DNA of 47,412 bases from Candidatus Competibacteraceae bacterium (GTDB lineage: Bacteria > Pseudomonadota > Gammaproteobacteria > Competibacterales > JAHEDQ01): the NCBI GenBank assembly GCA_024641125.1, contig JAHEDQ010000008.1:1-47412 (forward strand), given 5' to 3'. Of the stretch, positions 43,370-47,412 are shown piece after piece. The position numbers and the translations under genes were made by a program. Each line of letters starts with the position of its first letter. Position 1 is the stretch's first letter. The notes below the pieces were generated by a model, which saw nothing but the letters and a program-made list of their open reading frames with translations, had not been told where the DNA came from and did no database searches.

Positions 43370-43893
43370 GCGATCGCACCGGCGCCGGGTTCGACACCGA
43401 ACCGGACTTGATCCCGGATCGCCACCAGCGCCAGTTGAACGCAGGCCAAGGCCGCCGCCACGGGTACCGCGGCAAAGGGCAGAGCCTTAGGCAGGCCGTA
43501 TATCATGGTGAAGCTGCGGGTGCCCCGGTCGACTAAATCCAGGCCGTAAAAAAAAAGCAGGGCAAAAAAGACCAGCGCCAGCAGATCGATGGCCAGCAGC
43601 ACCCAGCGGCGCATTCGCAGGGGCAGGCGCTCGTACAGCAACTCCACGCCGATGTGCTCACGGTGTGCGATGCCGCAGGATACGGCCAGCAGGGCCATCC
43701 AGATCATCAGATAGCGCGCCGCTTCCTCGGTGAAGGTCAGCGGCAACGGGATGATGTAGCGGGCCAGCACCCCGAGCCAGACATCCAATACCAGCACGAG
43801 CAACAGCAGGGCGCAGACTCGCTCTATCAGCCAGCTCAGTTTCGCACTGCTGGTGGCGGCCCATGCCGCGATCTTATGGGAGGCTCCTGTCAT
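43366..43893 (-). CDS. dctQ: TRAP transporter small permease DctQ
   Basis: The protein of about 175 residues has four predicted membrane helices (for example CALLLLVLVLDVWLGVLARYI and AIDLLALVFFALLFFYGLDL). It carries the DctQ signature EEAARYLMIWMALLAVSCGIAHREHIGVE. I take the ATG giving MTGASHKIAAW; the ORF-track start is eight codons earlier. It is the first gene of the dctQ-dctM-dctP operon. Confidence 0.92.
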   Translation of the reverse strand: MTGASHKIAAWAATSSAKLSWLIERVCALLLLVLVLDVWLGVLARYIIPLPLTFTEEAARYLMIWMALLAVSCGIAHREHIGVELLYERLPLRMRRWVLLAIDLLALVFFALLFFYGLDLVDRGTRSFTMIYGLPKALPFAAVPVAAALACVQLALVAIRDQVRFGVEPGAGAIA

Positions 43894-43923
43894 GTCTCGC
43901 TTTGCGCCACGCTGCACCGTCTC

Positions 43924-43952
43924 GCTATAGCGTAGGGCAACCTAGGGGCCAA
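43924..43952 (-). promoter_or_regulatory. Candidate promoter of the dctQMP operon
   Basis: On the minus strand TTGGCC (plus 43947-43952) and TATAGC (plus 43924-43929) are 17 bp apart, about 30 bp upstream of the dctQ start. The -35 match is modest. Confidence 0.3.
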
Positions 43953-44360
43953 TGCAGACGAGTCCATCCTGGAATCCCCCTATAATGCTGTTTTTGTTAA
44001 TGAACATGAGCCTCAACCGGCCCAGAGTGCGATTCAAGGCAAGGTGTCCAATGTCTCCGGTTGCACCGTTTTAGAGAACATGGACAGAGATGACGCCCAG
44101 ATTTGGGGCGCCGCAAGGCCGGTGTGCGATTACAGGCAAATATCCCTGTTCCGACCGCTGAACAGCGCCTTTCGGATGAAACGACGATCCGACGAACCAA
44201 AACGCGATTGCCGGCACCCAGTGTGCTGTCCCGTTGAGTTCGTTGCATTTCAGCGGGGCGAGCAGCGCCCAGGCGCCAGGCGGGCGGGCGCAGAACGGGC
44301 CTGCGCTTATTCAAGCGCGCCCGGCACCGAGGATGGGCGTTATTGCCTTGCCCGCCGGGC
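43953..44360. other. Unexplained intergenic block beside the dispersed repeat
   Basis: This stretch, between the leftward dctQ and usp genes, has no recognisable gene. The ORFs 43997-44314 (minus) and 44044-44370 (plus) are Arg/Cys-rich and look spurious. A TATAAT hexamer occurs at about 43981-43986 on the plus strand. The sequence texture resembles intergenic repeat DNA, and the block ends exactly where repeat copy 2 begins. Confidence 0.4.
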
Positions 44361-44518
44361 GCGCCGCTGATCTATTCGTGAACGTGCATCTTGGGACTGA
44401 GATGCACAGCTTCATCGTTGCAAATCCTGGCAATAGAACCGCTATTACCCGCGATCTGTGCCTTGAAGCTGCACATTTCACCCGCCAATCTGCTTCGTTC
44501 AGAAGAAATCAGACGCTC
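44361..44518 (-). repeat. Dispersed ~160-bp repeat, copy 2 (inverted relative to the copy at 17463)
   Basis: Its reverse complement aligns with 17463-17622 from end to end with frequent single-base differences. The ends are imperfect inverted repeats of each other (GCCGCTGATCTATTCGTGAACG against GCGTCTGATTTCTTCTGAACG). It lies 22 bp downstream of the usp stop codon and could act as or near a 3' structure for that transcript. Confidence 0.75.
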
Positions 44519-44539
44519 CCCTGGCCACCCATACCCGCG

Positions 44540-44965
44540 CTACTCCAACACCAGTACCGCTGTTCGCGAGTGCTGCACGACCTTGTCAGTGTTGCCGCCC
44601 AGCAGGAAGTGACGGCGCGGACCACCTTTTCGCGTCATGATGATCAGATCGCACGGGATCTCTTCGCCGGTTTTCAGTATCTGCTCGTACACCGACCCAA
44701 CGGCTACGATGCTTTGCTTGGTAATCCCTTCGGGTATGTGCTCCGCGACGAAGGCGTGCAGTTCTTTCACGACCTGCGCGTGCGCCTTCTGCTCGAAGTC
44801 CACGGGGAAGAAACTCTCTACCGACGGATAATCGAAACTGGGTACGACGCTCATTATGTGCAATGTCGCCCCGCAGTTTTGCGCCAGATAGATCCCAGCC
44901 TCCAGGGGTTTCTCCCAAGTCACCGGGTCACTGATACTGATGGGTATTAGAATGTCCCTGAACAT
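44540..44965 (-). CDS. Universal stress protein (UspA family)
   Basis: The 141-residue protein begins MFRDILIPISISDPVTWEKPLEAG, continues with GATLHIMSVVPSF, and ends with CDLIIMTRKGGPRRHFLLGGNTDKVVQHSRTAVLVLE. The usual GSVS/T after the second nucleotide-binding glycines is GGNTDKV, so ATP binding is likely but slightly altered. GGAGAG precedes the ATG. It follows the fused TRAP permease by 12 bp on the same strand. A Usp next to TRAP permeases is a known pairing, for example TeaD with TeaABC, where the Usp regulates uptake; that role is inferred here. Confidence 0.92.
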   Translation of the reverse strand: MFRDILIPISISDPVTWEKPLEAGIYLAQNCGATLHIMSVVPSFDYPSVESFFPVDFEQKAHAQVVKELHAFVAEHIPEGITKQSIVAVGSVYEQILKTGEEIPCDLIIMTRKGGPRRHFLLGGNTDKVVQHSRTAVLVLE

Positions 44966-44977
44966 GATCTCTCTCCG

Positions 44978-47412
44978 CTATGCCTCGGCGCCAAGGGGCT
45001 CGTTGACGGCCCTGCGCCTGCGCTGCACCACAATGATCAGCCCCAGAAGGACCAGGGCAGGCAGATACATCAATTCCTTCGGTGGCTGGGATGCAGGCGC
45101 ACGGACCTTCAGGATTTTCTGATCCCAATCCATGCCGGCCTCCTGTGCGGATGATCCGAACGTCACATTGTCGACGATCAGCTCACCCTCCTTTTCGACC
45201 AGCTGGAGACCCGCAGCTTCCAGCCGTTCCGCGCCGGTTGCTCCGTCTGGCAGGGTCAGCAACGCCACAAACTCCCGTGGCGAACCCACGTCATCCACGC
45301 CGGCCACCCGCAGGCGCAGTTGCTCACCGGGCGGCAGAGCCTCGGCCACCTGAGCCAGCTCGGTTGGCTCTGCTTCCTCATAGGGTGACACCAACATATC
45401 CATCCAGAATCCGGGGCGGAAAAGGGTGAAGGCGATCAGCAACAGTGCCAGCGATTCGTAAAAACGGCTCCGCGCAAAGAAGTAGCCCTGGGTTGCCGCC
45501 GAAAATATCAGTATCGCGACGGTGGCCATGACGAAAATGAAGATGCCGTGCGCCCAGTCCACATTGATCAGCAGAAGATCCGTGTTGAAGATGAACAGGA
45601 ACGGCAGAATCGCTGTCCGCAGACTGTAGAAGAAGGCCACGAAGCCGGTTCGAATCGGGTCACCGCCGGATATGGCGGCTGCTGCGAAGGAGGCCAGGCC
45701 GACAGGGGGCGTCACGTCCGCCATTATGCCGAAATAGAAGACGAACATGTGGACCGCAATCAGCGGCACAATCAGGCCGTTTTCCGTGCCAAGCGTCACG
45801 ATGACCGGCGCCAAAAGCGAGGACACCACGATGTAGTTGGCGGTTGTCGGCAGGCCCATGCCGAGGATCAGGCTCAACACGGCGGTCAGAATCAGCATAA
45901 GCAGGATGTGTCCGAACGAAAGCACCTCTACCAGGTCGGCGAGAACGGCGCCAACACCGGTTTGCGACACAGCACCGACGATTACGCCGGCGGTTGCCGT
46001 CGCAATGCCTATGCCGATCATGTTTCGAGCGCCGTCAATCAAACCTTGGCGCAAGTCGACCAGGCCCCCCATGACCTCAGCACCCAGCCCACCCTGTCGT
46101 CGCATCAGCGCTTTGAGCGGGCGCTGGGTGACCAGAATGAAGATCAACAGCATGGCCGCCCAGAACGCAGAAAGCCCCGGCGACAGGCGTTCCACCATCA
46201 GGCACCAGACGAGCACCACCACCGGCAGGAGGAAGTGCAAACCGGATTTAACCGTCGGCGCGGGTTCCGGCAGTTTCGTAACAGGCTGGTTGGGATCGTC
46301 CAATTTCAGCTCGGGGAAACGCGCGCCGAAGGCGATCAACGCCACATAAACCACCGCCAACAACCCGGCGATTATCCAACTCGCCGCATCACCGAACGCG
46401 GGCTTCATCCAGCCGACGCCGTAATAGACCGCGAAGGCGAGGCCGGCAACGAGCAGAAACCCCGTCAAGATCCCGATAACACGCTGCACCCAAGGCTTGG
46501 GTTCCACCGCCCGAGGCAGCCCCTGCATGTTCGCTTTCAGCGCCTCGAGGTGGACGATGTAAACGAGGGCGATGTAGGAAATCAGGGCCGGTAGGAAGGC
46601 ATGTTTGATCACCTCGAAATAAGAAATGCCGACATACTCGACCATCAGGAAGGCCGCGGCTCCCATCACCGGCGGCATGATCTGTCCGTTCACGCTCGAC
46701 GCCACTTCAACGGCGCCCGCCTTCTCCGCTGAAAAGCCGACCCGCTTCATCAACGGTATGGTGAAGGTTCCCGTCGTTACCACGTTGGCAATACTGGAAC
46801 CGGAGATCAACCCGGTCATCGCGGAAGAGACGACCGCTGCCTTCGCAGGCCCACCCCGCAAATGACCCATCAAAGAGAAGGCCACCTTAATGAAATAATT
46901 CCCGGCGCCGGCCTTGTCCAGCATGGCGCCGAACAAAACGAACAGGAATACGAAACTGGTGGAGACACCGAGGGCAATACCAAACACGCCCTCGGTCGAA
47001 ATCCACTGGTGATTCGCCACAGAGGCAAGGCTTTCTCCCTTGTGCGCCAGCATCGCGGGCATGTAGGGGCCGGCGAAGGTGTAAATGAGAAAGACCGCTG
47101 CAACGATCATCAACGGTGGCCCGAGAGCACGGCGGGTGGCTTCCAACAGCAGCACCATCCCGACACAGGCGACGGCAATATCGTAGCTCGTCGGCGCCGC
47201 CGGTCGTTGAGCGAGCTGCTCATAGAAAAGAAAAATATAGGCGGCGCAGAATGCGCCGACCAGTGCCATCACCCAGTCTTGAACAGGTATATAGTCATGC
47301 GGCGAATTCTTGCGTGGCGGATAAGCCAGGTAGGCCAGAAATATGGCAAACGCCAGATGAATCGATCGCGTCTCGGTATCGTTGAATACACCGAACTCCA
47401 GCATGAACGGCA
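44978..47412 (-). CDS. TRAP transporter fused permease (4TM+12TM, TAXI type) with C-terminal DUF3394, N-terminus outside window
   Basis: The frame stays open to the window edge, and the first Met at 47404 is probably internal, since fused TRAP permeases normally carry another helix before FGVFNDTETRSIHLAF. The visible part of about 810 residues has a DctQ-like section followed by a DctM section: SGSSIANVVTTGTFTIPLMKR, VNGQIMPPVMGAAAFLMVEY and MADVTPPVGLASFAAAAISGG. After the last permease helices a soluble C-terminal domain (about 150 residues from FRPGFWMDMLVSPYEE) matches the DUF3394 extension of this family, closed by one helix and a basic tail. The TAXI substrate-binding gene should lie just outside. 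The usp gene follows. Confidence 0.92.
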   Translation of the reverse strand, partial: PFMLEFGVFNDTETRSIHLAFAIFLAYLAYPPRKNSPHDYIPVQDWVMALVGAFCAAYIFLFYEQLAQRPAAPTSYDIAVACVGMVLLLEATRRALGPPLMIVAAVFLIYTFAGPYMPAMLAHKGESLASVANHQWISTEGVFGIALGVSTSFVFLFVLFGAMLDKAGAGNYFIKVAFSLMGHLRGGPAKAAVVSSAMTGLISGSSIANVVTTGTFTIPLMKRVGFSAEKAGAVEVASSVNGQIMPPVMGAAAFLMVEYVGISYFEVIKHAFLPALISYIALVYIVHLEALKANMQGLPRAVEPKPWVQRVIGILTGFLLVAGLAFAVYYGVGWMKPAFGDAASWIIAGLLAVVYVALIAFGARFPELKLDDPNQPVTKLPEPAPTVKSGLHFLLPVVVLVWCLMVERLSPGLSAFWAAMLLIFILVTQRPLKALMRRQGGLGAEVMGGLVDLRQGLIDGARNMIGIGIATATAGVIVGAVSQTGVGAVLADLVEVLSFGHILLMLILTAVLSLILGMGLPTTANYIVVSSLLAPVIVTLGTENGLIVPLIAVHMFVFYFGIMADVTPPVGLASFAAAAISGGDPIRTGFVAFFYSLRTAILPFLFIFNTDLLLINVDWAHGIFIFVMATVAILIFSAATQGYFFARSRFYESLALLLIAFTLFRPGFWMDMLVSPYEEAEPTELAQVAEALPPGEQLRLRVAGVDDVGSPREFVALLTLPDGATGAERLEAAGLQLVEKEGELIVDNVTFGSSAQEAGMDWDQKILKVRAPASQPPKELMYLPALVLLGLIIVVQRRRRAVNEPLGAEA

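Noticed and set aside
43997-44314. 105-residue Cys/Arg-rich minus ORF
   Set aside because: No RBS or known domain; composition typical of translated intergenic repeat DNA, so kept as unexplained intergenic.
45548-46594. 348-residue plus-strand ORF rich in Gln/His/Arg
   Set aside because: Antisense shadow of the fused TRAP permease.

Overview
The window is a GC-rich chromosomal segment of a proteobacterium, most likely an environmental (possibly marine) gammaproteobacterium. Supporting this are an SRP RNA-dnaX-ybaB-recR-hinT housekeeping block, an orn/rsgA neighbourhood, Orn-type oligoribonuclease, AlgE/AlgI/AlgJ-like envelope proteins and TRAP transporters. No rRNA, tRNA, CRISPR array, phage module or complete insertion sequence was seen. 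The taxonomic call is inference from gene content, not from a marker-gene search.

Region 1 (1-5.9 kb) holds the end of an ankyrin-repeat protein, a diheme cytochrome c, a PQQ-dependent alcohol dehydrogenase with an Asp-x-Asp active-site pair typical of lanthanide enzymes, a divergent AlgE-like outer-membrane barrel, oligoribonuclease and a small monoheme cytochrome. Region 2 (5.9-11.3 kb) is core: rsgA, a hypothetical gene, and a leftward dnaX-ybaB-recR-hinT run preceded by the 4.5S/SRP RNA gene. Region 3 (11.7-16.9 kb) has a CYTH-like protein, an MBOAT plus AlgJ-like polysaccharide O-acylation pair, a 10-TM metal exporter (putative Mn exporter family) and a small protein followed by a clear terminator.

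Region 4 (17.1-26.0 kb) is the most interesting part. After two adjacent non-coding repeats comes a cluster that looks like an uncharacterised biosynthetic pathway. It contains a RibD-C-type reductase, a methyltransferase, a GT4 glycosyltransferase, a PTPS/QueD homologue lacking the usual catalytic Cys and one Zn ligand, and an MDR dehydrogenase lacking the usual catalytic-Zn Cys. A divergent arm encodes a CDP-alcohol phosphatidyltransferase, a YceI protein and a membrane sulfatase/LtaS-like enzyme. I infer a glycosylated, methylated pterin- or pyrimidine-derived metabolite, perhaps linked to a lipid.

Region 5 (25.2-38.6 kb) has an FkbM methyltransferase, a GH17-GT2 fusion resembling NdvB-type beta-glucan synthases, a two-TM ion channel, a secreted intradiol-dioxygenase-like protein, an MscK-type channel, and two paralogous outer-membrane proteins flanking an SHMT-like PLP enzyme. 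Perfect palindromes lie upstream of both paralogues. A lipoprotein and a likely decayed GST gene follow. Region 6 (38.6-47.4 kb) is a leftward catabolic/transport region: TRAP dctQ-dctM-dctP, a terminator, then a D-carbamoylase (nitrilase superfamily) overlapping an M20 carbamoylase/ureidohydrolase. Last come a universal stress protein and a fused TRAP permease that runs off the window.

Two copies of a ~160-bp repeat with imperfect terminal inverted repeats lie in opposite orientation at 17.5 and 44.4 kb. The first abuts a separate ~290-bp element, also with terminal inverted repeats.
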